Source: Methanomassiliicoccaceae archaeon UBA328
GTDB lineage: Archaea > Thermoplasmatota > Thermoplasmata > Methanomassiliicoccales > Methanomethylophilaceae
Length of the DNA stretch: 39,777 nucleotides
Assembly (NCBI GenBank): GCA_002506905.1
Contig: DAYM01000003.1
Location: 1-39,777 of the forward strand
Reading direction: 5' to 3'
Part shown: positions 32,581 through 39,722 of the stretch, in pieces
Position numbering within the stretch: the stretch's first letter is position 1
How the letters are laid out: every line of letters starts with the position of its first letter
Position numbers and translations under genes: made by a program
The notes under the pieces: model-generated
The model's database searches: none
The model's input: only the letters and a program-made list of their open reading frames with translations
Told to the model about the DNA's origin: nothing

Positions 32581-32811
32581 CTACATAGCGTAGGAGTCGC
32601 TTTCCAGCGCTTCTTCTAACTGGTCAAAATCATACACCTTGCGCGGGTCGGCTTCCGTACCTGTTCCGGTCGCATTAGTTGCATCCACTGTCGCAGGTGC
32701 AAAAACCCCCCCTCCTCTTGTTCGGGGAGGATCGCATTCATGGCCGGTACGATGGTCAATGCCATGCATACCGCGGCCAAGATGCATAAAAATCCTGTTT
32801 TTGTTAATCAT
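32581..32811 (-). pseudogene. Adhesin-like surface protein, N-terminal fragment
   Basis: This frame gives MINKNRIFMHLG, then loses the hydrophobic signal core, which is read in a neighbouring frame as FLCILAAVCMALTIVPAMNAILPEQ. After a run of seven G it regains VFAPATVDATNATGTGTEADPRKVYDFDQLEEALESDSYA and stops. The start codon and its GAGG ribosome site lie inside the 12-bp hairpin 32809-32833. Confidence 0.6.
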
Positions 32812-32833
32812 AACTTTCCTCAGGAAAGTTATG
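32809..32833 (-). promoter_or_regulatory. Hairpin covering ribosome site and start codon of the adhesin gene
   Basis: Arms CATAACTTTCCT and AGGAAAGTTATG, perfect over 12 bp with a single central base. On the coding (minus) strand the second arm contains GAGGAAAGTT-ATG, that is the Shine-Dalgarno sequence and the start codon. Folding would hide both. Confidence 0.55.
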
Positions 32834-33293
32834 CAGTATCAGACAGAGAAATAATTTCTAATTTTCACGATTTATTTGATTATTCAGGAGGGTATTCCAC
32901 ACAAATTCCCGGAGAACCAATAATACTCTTTGTTAAAGTTCTGTTTCTGGTGCAAATGTGTGTAGGGTTGGTTGATTTTTGGATTTGTTTATCCTTCTCA
33001 TCTTGGTTTTTGGTAATTGCGCAGTATATTGTTGGAGAAAATTCAGAATCGTTGAATTACTAACAGAGGTATGGTATCCTGAATCGTTATTAACTTGGGT
33101 TTTAACTGTATTTCTTTCATCTGATTTTACCTGTCTGGACAGTCTTATCTTCTATATCTTCTAATTAGAAAGTTAGAATGGAGATCGAGAGACTGTTCAA
33201 TACCACAAGCTATCGTTACATATGGACATTTTCACAATGGGGTGACCCCCGTTTCCCAAAAACCATTGACCTTTCGGCCAGACAGCTAAAAAG
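32834..33293. other. AT-rich non-coding stretch between the adhesin gene and tRNA-Pro(UGG)
   Basis: About 460 bases with low GC (20 of 60 bases in 33001-33060). Short plus-strand frames exist, e.g. 35 codons from 32956, but they match nothing I know. A palindrome TTCTAATTAGAA is at 33159-33170. No integrase or transposase is visible. Confidence 0.5.
33287..33293 (-). terminator. Oligo-T after tRNA-Pro(UGG)
   Basis: On the minus strand the tRNA is followed by CTTTTTA, a typical archaeal U-tract terminator. Confidence 0.5.
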
Positions 33294-33366
33294 TGGGCCT
33301 GCCCGGATTTGAACCGGGGTCAATGGCTCCCAAAGCCACAAGTATACCAAGCTAGCCCACAGGCCC
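33294..33366 (-). tRNA. tRNA-Pro, anticodon UGG
   Basis: 73 nt on the minus strand. Acceptor GGGCCTG pairs with CAGGCCC, discriminator A, no CCA. Anticodon stem GTGGC/GCCAT (one G-U) with loop TTTGGGA, anticodon TGG, G37. T arm CCCGG-TTCAAAT-CCGGG. Its 3' end faces the adhesin region, opposite in orientation to tRNA-Pro(GGG) at 26809. Confidence 0.95.
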
Positions 33367-33434
33367 GTTATGCCTTTGAATGACCGCTTTGTAGATAATC
33401 ATATCGTTATATAGCCCGACGCCGATGATGCAAT

Positions 33435-33764
33435 ATGGCCACGATAGAGGATCTCGATAAACTGGACATTCGTGTAGGGACGGTGGTGGCGGCCGAGCCT
33501 TTCTTGAAGGCCAGACATCCGGCGTATAAACTGACGATAGATCTCGGTGACGGGATCGGTATCAGAAGATCGTCCGCACAGATAACCGATCTCTACAGGC
33601 CGGAAGACCTGATCGGAACACAGGTATTGTGTGTGGTCAATTTCCCGCCCAGGCAGATAGCCGATTTCATGTCCGAAGTACTCACGCTCGGCACGGATTC
33701 CGAGAACGGCGTTGTCCTCGTAAGGCCGGACATGAAGGTAAGGAACGGCGACAGGATGTTCTGA
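33435..33764 (+). CDS. csaA: CsaA-like tRNA-binding-domain protein
   Basis: 109 residues, the length of stand-alone CsaA. The EMAP/Trbp OB-fold reads DLDKLDIRVGTVVAAEPFLKARHPAYKLTIDLGDGIGIRRSSAQIT, with NFPPRQIADFMSEVLTLG further on. It binds tRNA and in bacteria has been reported as an export-related chaperone; the archaeal role is not established. TATA-like GTTATATAG lies 22-30 bases upstream. Its stop abuts that of the RdgB-like gene within TCTGATCAGA. Confidence 0.9.
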   Translation: MATIEDLDKLDIRVGTVVAAEPFLKARHPAYKLTIDLGDGIGIRRSSAQITDLYRPEDLIGTQVLCVVNFPPRQIADFMSEVLTLGTDSENGVVLVRPDMKVRNGDRMF

Positions 33765-33769
33765 TCAGA
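33760..33769. terminator. Palindrome at the csaA/rdgB convergent stops
   Basis: TCTGATCAGA, with the two stop codons at its centre and no base between the genes. It has the same core as at 21219-21232. Confidence 0.35.
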
Positions 33770-34322
33770 CGATATTTCTCTTCTTCATCTCGTCGATGAG
33801 AAGTCTGACCGCATTTCCGCGGTGTGAGAACTTGTTCTTTTCTTCGGTCGGCATCTCCGCAAATGACAGTTTTCCGTCATAAGTGAAGATCGGATCATAT
33901 CCGAATCCGCCGTTCCCGTGCTCAGCATCCATGATGCTCCCTTCGCAGACGCCAGTGACCATTATGGTCTCCCCGTTGATGTCGCACCCTATACAGCACT
34001 TGAATCTGGCACTTCTGTTCCCGACGCCGTCCATCAGCTTCAGGATACCTTTGTTGCCGATAGTCTTCTGGGCGTACGCGGACCATACTCCCGGGAATCC
34101 TTTCAGATCGTCTATGAATAGTCCGGAATCGTCGATGATGAAATCCCTGACGCCTTTCTTTCTGATCTCTTCCATGCCTTTAGTGACGACCTCTTCGAGA
34201 TCGGAGGTCTGTACTTCGTCGTATGGGAGGTGGAGATGTTCCATCTCGATGCCGAGATGCGAGAACGAGTCCTGATATTCCCTTACCTTTCCGGGATTGG
34301 ATGTTATGACCTTGAGCTTCAT
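33765..34322 (-). CDS. rdgB: XTP/dITP pyrophosphatase (RdgB/HAM1 family)
   Basis: 185 residues. VITSNPGKVREYQ (5-17) is the family nucleotide-binding start, FIIDDSGLFIDDLKGFPGVWSAYA the metal and substrate site, and GGFGYDPIF and KNKFSHRGNA close the active site. It removes non-canonical purine triphosphates (ITP, XTP) from the nucleotide pool. Its ATG overlaps the bud32 stop, an arrangement that suggests co-translation. Confidence 0.95.
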   Translation of the reverse strand: MKLKVITSNPGKVREYQDSFSHLGIEMEHLHLPYDEVQTSDLEEVVTKGMEEIRKKGVRDFIIDDSGLFIDDLKGFPGVWSAYAQKTIGNKGILKLMDGVGNRSARFKCCIGCDINGETIMVTGVCEGSIMDAEHGNGGFGYDPIFTYDGKLSFAEMPTEEKNKFSHRGNAVRLLIDEMKKRNIV

Positions 34323-34939
34323 GTGTATCTTCCCCTGTCCTTGATCTCCTGGACCTTGTTCATGACGGCCTTGGAATCCTTCTTCTGGATGCAGTATTCG
34401 TCGATGAGTGCCTTGTAAGCGTTCTCCAGGCCCGGATGCGCGGAGGAGAACGCCCTTTCCAGCAGACGGATATCGACGCCCATCTCTTCGGTCTCGATCT
34501 TCGACGAGCCCATAGAGAAATCGATGAAACAGATTCTTCCTTCCGGGGTCATGATCATGTTGGAAGTGGTAAGGTCCCCGTGGCTGATGCCTCCGTTATG
34601 AAGCCTTGCCAAGGCCTCGCCGATCATCCTGCAGACTATTTCCGCCTTCTCCGGTTCTTCGTCCAGAAGGTCCTTGATCTTCTTTCCGGAGATGTATTCC
34701 ATGGTGATCGCGCAGTCGATGATATCGATGTCGTAGATGAACGGGGTCCTTACCCCGACCTCTCTCGCATCCTTCATAAGCCTCGCTTCGCTCCTGATCC
34801 TGGAAGATCTGATCCTGCGGTCCAGCTCGGGATGTCTGTATGCTTTGGGCGACCTGACCTTCGCTATGGCAGGACGGCCCAGATATTCCGTGACGTAGAT
34901 GTCCGCTTCTGCACCCGTGGCGATAGGTTCGGTATCCAT
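34319..34939 (-). CDS. bud32: Bud32, Kae1-associated atypical protein kinase of the KEOPS complex
   Basis: 206 residues from the ATG at 34939; a GTG two codons upstream is possible. Small RIO-like kinase: GAEADIYV as nucleotide loop, the lysine in PAIAKVRSPKAYRHPELDRRIR, catalytic HGDLTTSN and the metal-binding IDFSMG. The C-terminal KDRGRYT is typical of Bud32. With Kae1 it makes the t6A37 modification of ANN-decoding tRNAs. In many archaea Bud32 is fused to or next to Kae1; here neither is seen. It overlaps rdgB by four bases. Confidence 0.93.
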   Translation of the reverse strand: MDTEPIATGAEADIYVTEYLGRPAIAKVRSPKAYRHPELDRRIRSSRIRSEARLMKDAREVGVRTPFIYDIDIIDCAITMEYISGKKIKDLLDEEPEKAEIVCRMIGEALARLHNGGISHGDLTTSNMIMTPEGRICFIDFSMGSSKIETEEMGVDIRLLERAFSSAHPGLENAYKALIDEYCIQKKDSKAVMNKVQEIKDRGRYT

Positions 34940-34981
34940 ATGCACACGGAATTGTTTCCTTCCCTAAATAATAAGCGATTT

Positions 34982-34999
34982 TTCGGATTATTATCCGAA
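34982..34999. promoter_or_regulatory. 7-4-7 inverted repeat between bud32 and the AIM24 gene
   Basis: TTCGGAT-TATT-ATCCGAA, perfect. It lies just upstream of the AIM24 gene's TATA-like TATTAATA (35003-35010) and about 43 bases from the divergent bud32 start, so one factor could control both. Confidence 0.5.
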
Positions 35000-35032
35000 T
35001 CCTATTAATACGGTGTATGCGGATGATAATTC

Positions 35033-35710
35033 ATGAGATATACGATCACGGGAGACAATCTCCAGTTTGTGAATGTCCAGCTTGAGGAATCAGACGAGTT
35101 CCGTTCTGTGGCCGGTGCCATGAGATATATGACAGGCAACATGACCATGGAGGCCGAGATGGGAGGATTGATGAAAGGTCTGAAGAGGAAACTCTCCGGT
35201 TCATCGTTCATGCTTGTCAACTACAAGCCCCACGGAGGCAGCGGAATAGTCGGTCTCGGCGGATGGGTCCCCGGAAAGATCGTGGACCTGGATATCGGAA
35301 AAGGTTCATGGATCGTCCAGAAGACCGGTTTCCTCGGAGCCCAGACGTCCGTCGATATGGACATGGCATTCCAGAAGAAACTCACTTCCGCCATGTTCGG
35401 AGGAGAGGGATTTATTCTTCAGAGGCTCACCGGTACGGGTATAGCGTTCATTGCCGCATGCGGTGATTTCAACATCATTGAGCTTAAGCCCGGAGAGAAA
35501 TACAAGGTCGCAACATCGAACGCCGTCGGATGGCAGGATACCGTTCAGTACGATATCACGGCTGCCGGCAGTATCAAGACGGCGATGTTCGGAGGAGAGG
35601 GACTTTTCGTCACCACCCTTACCGGACCCGGAAAGATCATCATACAGTCCATGACGATCATGGACCTGGCGGAGGCGCTTATCCCGTATCTGCCTACCAA
35701 CAACAGTTGA
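35033..35710 (+). CDS. AIM24/TIGR00266-family protein
   Basis: 225 residues. A double beta-helix-like protein rich in Gly and Met, with SVAGAMRYMTGNMTMEAEMGGLMKGLKRKLSG and the repeated phrase MFGGEGFILQRLTGTG (about 122-137) / MFGGEGLFVTTLTGPG (about 185-200), the family hallmark. The bacterial and archaeal members have no known function; yeast AIM24 is a mitochondrial protein of the same family. A TATA-like box 23-30 bases upstream suggests a leaderless mRNA. The 2-TM gene follows 13 bases later behind AAAGGAG. Confidence 0.88.
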   Translation: MRYTITGDNLQFVNVQLEESDEFRSVAGAMRYMTGNMTMEAEMGGLMKGLKRKLSGSSFMLVNYKPHGGSGIVGLGGWVPGKIVDLDIGKGSWIVQKTGFLGAQTSVDMDMAFQKKLTSAMFGGEGFILQRLTGTGIAFIAACGDFNIIELKPGEKYKVATSNAVGWQDTVQYDITAAGSIKTAMFGGEGLFVTTLTGPGKIIIQSMTIMDLAEALIPYLPTNNS

Positions 35711-35723
35711 AAGGAGTATTGAT

Positions 35724-36098
35724 ATGACAGAAGTCAAAAAAAGTACGACATGGTCCGGATTGGGCATACTGGCACTTGTGTTGGTATTGATTGCGGTAGT
35801 GGTCTATGTCGCTTTGAATCCGTGGATCCTCGAGGATCTCCTGTACGTAGCGATCATAGTCATCGTTGCCATTGTGATCATAGCGGTGATCGTCGCGTTG
35901 GCGATGATGCTGATGGCCGTCCCCGTATACATGCACAAAGGCGAGACGTATCAGAACGATACGTCCTATGATATCAACGATGTCAAGCCTGTCATGGACA
36001 AGCCCGAGGTCACCGATCCTTCGAATCCTGATGCGGGAAAGAAGGAAGAGGACCACGCAGGCGATAACGCAGACGAGGACACAAAATACCTCTACTGA
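35724..36098 (+). CDS. Two-helix membrane protein with acidic cytosolic or external tail
   Basis: 124 residues: hydrophobic segments at about 13-35 and 41-69, the second very Ile/Val-rich, then a polar acidic tail (residues 70-124) with KPEVTDPSNPDAGKKEEDHAGDNADED. No family recognised. It is co-transcribed with the AIM24-family gene. The stop codon is part of the stem of a UUCG-capped hairpin. Confidence 0.65.
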   Translation: MTEVKKSTTWSGLGILALVLVLIAVVVYVALNPWILEDLLYVAIIVIVAIVIIAVIVALAMMLMAVPVYMHKGETYQNDTSYDINDVKPVMDKPEVTDPSNPDAGKKEEDHAGDNADEDTKYLY

Positions 36099-36113
36099 GG
36101 CCTTCGGGCCTCA
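36096..36113 (+). terminator. UUCG-loop hairpin after the 2-TM gene
   Basis: TGAGGCC-TTCG-GGCCTCA: perfect 7-bp stem with a stable UUCG tetraloop; the TGA stop is the first three bases. No long T-run follows, so it may be a 3'-end stabiliser rather than a classic terminator. Confidence 0.5.
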
Positions 36114-36179
36114 TCAAACCCCTTACACCCAACCTTTTCCTCGGATTATTTTATCAATGCCTTTTGCTATCATGTCAAT

Positions 36180-36836
36180 GTGAACCGCGTACCGACCGGA
36201 TGCAGATCCTTCGACGAACTTTTAGGCGGAGGGATAGAGGACAGCAGCGTTACGCTGCTCTACGGAGAGGGCGGATGCGGTAAGACGAACATCTGTCTTC
36301 AGTTGGCCTACAATGTTATCAGGTCCGGAAAGAAGGTGGCTTTCATCGACACCGAGGGATTGTCCTCCGAACGCATCCATCAGATCTTCCAGGACCCGGA
36401 TGCGGTGAAGAGCCTTCTGGTCTTCCAGGTACATTCCTTCGAAGAGCAGTCCGATAGGATCGACAAGGTCGCAAAACTCGCCGAGAACGATGTTCTGGGC
36501 ATGATCATAATCGATTCCATGACGATGTTCTACCGTCTCAATTACGACGATCCCAAGGTGAGGACGGACCTCATCAGGCAGACCGAGATACTCTTAGGGG
36601 TCGCAAGGAAGTACGAGGTCCCCGTTCTGATATCGTCGCAGGTCTATTCCAACATACAGACGGGCACCATCGAATTCCTCGGCGGGCATGCTGTCCAGCA
36701 TAACGCCAAGACGATCATAAGATTGGACAAAAGGAACAACGGCGTCAGGACCGCCGTGATAATTAAGCATCGCAGCCTCCCCGAAGGGAGGACTGCGAAT
36801 TACCGTATAACCGCTACGGGAATAGGGGACGTCTGA
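36180..36836 (+). CDS. radB: DNA repair and recombination protein RadB
   Basis: 218 residues starting at GTG 36180; the nearby ATGs are in other frames. RecA-fold ATPase: Walker A GEGGCGKT (29-36) and Walker B LGMIIIDSM. It lacks the N-terminal helix-hairpin-helix domain of RadA, which together with the length identifies the euryarchaeal paralogue RadB. It modulates homologous recombination with RadA. Its stop and the idsA stop lie two bases apart inside an inverted repeat. Confidence 0.93.
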   Translation: MNRVPTGCRSFDELLGGGIEDSSVTLLYGEGGCGKTNICLQLAYNVIRSGKKVAFIDTEGLSSERIHQIFQDPDAVKSLLVFQVHSFEEQSDRIDKVAKLAENDVLGMIIIDSMTMFYRLNYDDPKVRTDLIRQTEILLGVARKYEVPVLISSQVYSNIQTGTIEFLGGHAVQHNAKTIIRLDKRNNGVRTAVIIKHRSLPEGRTANYRITATGIGDV

Positions 36837-36847
36837 GATCAGACGTC
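36828..36847. terminator. Inverted repeat at the radB/idsA convergent ends
   Basis: GACGTCTGA-GA-TCAGACGTC, perfect 9-bp arms. Both genes finish with GAC-GTC-TGA (Asp-Val-stop) read from opposite strands. Confidence 0.4.
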
Positions 36848-37822
36848 TCTGTTTATTGCGTACTGTGCCAGCGCGATCATGAATTCCTTCTCTTCGCTTG
36901 GTTTGAGGAATTTGATCTTCGATATCGCTTCGTCGACCTTCTTCTGAGCGGTCTTTCTGGCGTATTCGATGCTTCCGGATTCGGTGAGGATCTCTCTCGC
37001 ACGTGCGATCTGTTCCTCGGTCGCATCCATGTTTCCGAGGATGCCTTTGAATTCGGCCATGATCTTCGGGTCTTTGATGTGCGACATAGCGTGCGTGATG
37101 AGTATTGTGCACTTTCCTTTGCGGATATCGTTTCCGACCGATTTTCCGGTCTTGGACGAGTCTCCGCATATTCCGAGGTAATCGTCGAAGATCTGGAATC
37201 CGAGTCCGAGTGCCATTGCGTATTCGTTGATCGCTTCCACGGTCTTCTTGTCCGCACCGCCGACGATCGCACCGCCGGCAGCCGCTGCCGCGAAGAGGAC
37301 ACTGGTCTTCAGTCTGATGGTCTCGATGTACACTTCCTCGGAGACGAGCTGTCCCTCGTTCGCGGTGTCCATCTCCTGTCCGCGGGCAAGGTCCCAGACA
37401 GCTTTTGTGACATATCTGAGCACCTCTCTGAGCTTCTCTCCGTCGACATCGAGTTCCGCGATGATCTGGAATGCCTTTGCGAACAGTGCATCTCCTGCGA
37501 GGATGGCGGTAGGCATACCGTAATCCACATGGATGGTGGTCATTCCCCTTCTCTTGGAATCTCCGTCCATGTAATCGTCGTGGATCAGAGTGAAATTGTG
37601 TATGTATTCAATGGCAACTGCCAGAGGCATCGCCTTCTTCCTGTCCCCTCCGACTGCACCGCATGCCGCGAGCACCATGGCCGGGCGCATCCTCTTACCG
37701 CCTGCATAGGGGTATCTTCTCGATGCTTCGATGAGCCTCATGGGCTCTTCGTCGGGTATGTATGATTTTATGGGACCGTCCACTTCTTTGGAGGTCTTCA
37801 TCAGATATTCTTTTGCGTCCAT
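36839..37822 (-). CDS. idsA: Short-chain polyprenyl diphosphate synthase (GGPP synthase)
   Basis: 327 residues. First aspartate-rich motif DDYMD (82-86), second DDYLG (213-217), and GGKRMRP for IPP binding. Phe77, five residues before the first motif, matches the chain-length residue known in Sulfolobus acidocaldarius GGPP synthase, so C20 product for archaeal ether lipids is likely (C15 also possible). It overlaps fni by 22 bases; GGAAGGA precedes the ATG at 37822. An internal ATG at 37801 is an alternative start that would overlap the fni stop by one base. Confidence 0.93.
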   Translation of the reverse strand: MDAKEYLMKTSKEVDGPIKSYIPDEEPMRLIEASRRYPYAGGKRMRPAMVLAACGAVGGDRKKAMPLAVAIEYIHNFTLIHDDYMDGDSKRRGMTTIHVDYGMPTAILAGDALFAKAFQIIAELDVDGEKLREVLRYVTKAVWDLARGQEMDTANEGQLVSEEVYIETIRLKTSVLFAAAAAGGAIVGGADKKTVEAINEYAMALGLGFQIFDDYLGICGDSSKTGKSVGNDIRKGKCTILITHAMSHIKDPKIMAEFKGILGNMDATEEQIARAREILTESGSIEYARKTAQKKVDEAISKIKFLKPSEEKEFMIALAQYAINRDV

Positions 37823-38877
37823 TGTAATCCTTCCAACCAGTCCCTCGTCTCTCCGAGGATGACATATTTGGCTTTTGAAAGCTGTTTGATGTTAGCGGAA
37901 CCGGTCAGCATCATGGCCGCCCTGAGTTCCTCTCTAATGAGAATCAATTTCTGTTTTACCGCTTCGGCGGATTCCGTGGCCTCTTTCAGTACGGAGTGTG
38001 CCACACCCGCACAGCACGCGCCCATGGCAATGGATGCGGCCACATGTATTCCGTCCAGTATTCCTCCGGACGAGATGAGCGGAAGTCCGCAGCGCGATTC
38101 GATCAATGATACGGGCGAGGGTATTCCCCAATCGAAGAACGTCTCTCCCATTCCCGATCTGATCTCGTCGTTCGCCTTCATGGCGCGGTAGAGTTCCACC
38201 GCGGAGAAGCTCGTTCCTCCCATTCCTGCGATATCTATTCCCTGTATCCCGATGCCTTTCAGCCTCTGTGCGACGTCGGCGGATATTCCCGCTCCGGTCT
38301 CCTTGACGATGACGGGATACTGTCTGGCTATGTCGCGTATGGCATCATAGCACCCGACCCCGTTCATGTCCCCTTCGGGCTGCACGGCCTCCTGAAGGAA
38401 GTTCAGGTGAATGGCGACGAAGTCGGCATCGATAAGGTCCTTTGCCTTTCCGATGTCCTCCATCGTGAATTGGTCCTTGCTCTTCTGTTTGATGAGCTGA
38501 GGCGCTCCGACGTTTCCGACGACCAGGGGGATATCGTAATCCCTGATGACCGCGTAGCTTTCGGGATTAACGCCGTTGACACCGGCACGTTCGCTTCCGA
38601 CGCCCATTCCGATACCGAGCTCGGAACATGCCTTGGCGATGTTGCCGTTGATCTTCTTGGCACCGGAGAAACCGCCGGTTATGGCCGTCACCATGAGCGG
38701 GAATTCGAGTTTGCATCCCATGACGTCTGCGGTCATGTCGATATCGTCTGCGTTCACTTCGGGAAGCGCATTGTGGATGAACCTTATGTCATCCCAGTAG
38801 CAATATCCCGGGGCCGTCCTTTCGTTGAGACAGATCTCGATGTGATCGGCCTTCCTTTCTTTGATCGGTGGTGTCAT
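37801..38877 (-). CDS. fni: Type 2 isopentenyl-diphosphate delta-isomerase
   Basis: 358 residues from ATG 38877, where the family N-terminus MTPPIKERKADHIEICL begins and overlaps the ipk stop (ATGA). FMN-dependent TIM barrel: VTAITGGFSGAKKING, VGSERAG, the NFLQEAVQPEGD motif, and GIDIAGMGGTSFSAVE for the phosphate. It interconverts IPP and DMAPP, between ipk and idsA in the pathway. Confidence 0.95.
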   Translation of the reverse strand: MTPPIKERKADHIEICLNERTAPGYCYWDDIRFIHNALPEVNADDIDMTADVMGCKLEFPLMVTAITGGFSGAKKINGNIAKACSELGIGMGVGSERAGVNGVNPESYAVIRDYDIPLVVGNVGAPQLIKQKSKDQFTMEDIGKAKDLIDADFVAIHLNFLQEAVQPEGDMNGVGCYDAIRDIARQYPVIVKETGAGISADVAQRLKGIGIQGIDIAGMGGTSFSAVELYRAMKANDEIRSGMGETFFDWGIPSPVSLIESRCGLPLISSGGILDGIHVAASIAMGACCAGVAHSVLKEATESAEAVKQKLILIREELRAAMMLTGSANIKQLSKAKYVILGETRDWLEGLQWTQKNI

Positions 38878-39653
38878 TTCAATCCGCCTCTGGCTGTTGT
38901 ACAGGTAACCTTTTCTCCCTTTAAAAGTGAGCACAGTCTTCCCGGAACGGAACCGTTCACGAGGATGCATTCCCTGTCTGCGGTGCTCATTCTGAGCATG
39001 GCCTCCATCTTGGAGTACACTCCGCCGGTAACGTCGTCCACACTGCTCTCGGAATCTATCTTTTTAAGATTTTCCGCGGTCACTTCAGTTATCAGTTTCG
39101 CATCCGGATGTGTTTTCGGATCCTTGTCGTAAAGGCCGTCGATGTCCGATACGAATACGACCGCCGTAGGTTTGAAGAGGTCGCACATGACCTCCATGAG
39201 CTGGTCTCCGGAACAGATCCCGAATCCCTTCTTGCGGTCCATGATCACATCTCCGAATATCACGGGCATTATGCCGACAGAGGCCAATGCTTCGATGGCC
39301 TCGGTGTCGTTGGCAACTATTTTCCCGTCATCCATGACGAAGCACGATCCCGGAGGTACGGAGACCGCGGGAATGCCCTCATTCAGAAGTTCGTTGATGA
39401 TCATGGAATCCAGTTCGCGGACATCGTATTGGACCCTTGCGGCCGCTGCCACTTGGTCGTAGTAAGTGAATCCGTTCTGGAGTGAATATTTCTTGGCCAG
39501 AACGTGACCGAAGGACCCTGCGCCATGCACTATCATGGTTCCGACCTCGGAGTCTCCGATCTCTCTGCAGAGTCTCGCGACGGTGTCCTTTCTGAACGTT
39601 CTGTACTGGGTCTTGTCGGTGATAATGCTCCCGCCCAGTTTTATCAGTATCAT
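38874..39653 (-). CDS. ipk: Isopentenyl phosphate kinase
   Basis: 259 residues of the amino acid kinase fold: MILIKLGGSIITDK (1-14), VHGAGSFGHVLAKKY with the catalytic histidine region, FGDVIMD, SDIDGLYDKDP, and VDDVTGGVYSKM. It phosphorylates isopentenyl phosphate to IPP, the last kinase step of the archaeal mevalonate route. First gene of the ipk-fni-idsA operon. A CGCG dyad with TTTAAACAATAA lies upstream. Confidence 0.95.
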   Translation of the reverse strand: MILIKLGGSIITDKTQYRTFRKDTVARLCREIGDSEVGTMIVHGAGSFGHVLAKKYSLQNGFTYYDQVAAAARVQYDVRELDSMIINELLNEGIPAVSVPPGSCFVMDDGKIVANDTEAIEALASVGIMPVIFGDVIMDRKKGFGICSGDQLMEVMCDLFKPTAVVFVSDIDGLYDKDPKTHPDAKLITEVTAENLKKIDSESSVDDVTGGVYSKMEAMLRMSTADRECILVNGSVPGRLCSLLKGEKVTCTTARGGLK

Positions 39654-39696
39654 TACTCGGCCATAGACGAATATCGTAATAATGTTATTGTTTAAA

Positions 39697-39710
39697 CGCG
39701 CTTATGCGCG
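39697..39710. promoter_or_regulatory. CGCG-rich inverted repeat between ipk and the next gene
   Basis: CGCGC-TTAT-GCGCG, perfect 5-bp arms, in the divergent intergenic space. On the minus strand it is followed directly by the TATA-like TTTAAACAATAA of ipk. Confidence 0.45.
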
Positions 39711-39722
39711 GGAAGAAAATCG

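Larger units (their letters stand above)
29596..32811 (-). pseudogene. Adhesin-like repeat protein gene broken by at least four frameshifts
   Basis: Joining the frames gives one protein of about 1070 residues: signal peptide (MINKNRIF, then LCILAAVCMALTIVPAMNA in another frame), a DFDQLEEAL segment typical of the start of beta-helix surface proteins, a long Thr/Val/Asn-rich beta region, two related Ig-like repeats, a Big_2-like domain, and a C-terminal membrane anchor. Breaks are near 32788-32792 (five T on the coding strand), 32706-32712 (seven G), about 32583-32590, and about 30405-30415. The first two sit in homopolymers. Real decay, phase variation and sequencing error are all possible. 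Confidence 0.65.

Noticed and set aside
32740..33063. 107-codon plus-strand frame covering the adhesin start and AT-rich spacer
   Set aside because: It runs antisense through the adhesin signal peptide, has no ribosome site and no familiar pattern; kept only as part of the non-coding description.
26882..33293. Classic integrated element with tRNA att site
   Set aside because: No integrase, no direct repeat of the tRNA 3' end seen; the two tRNA-Pro genes are inverted relative to each other.
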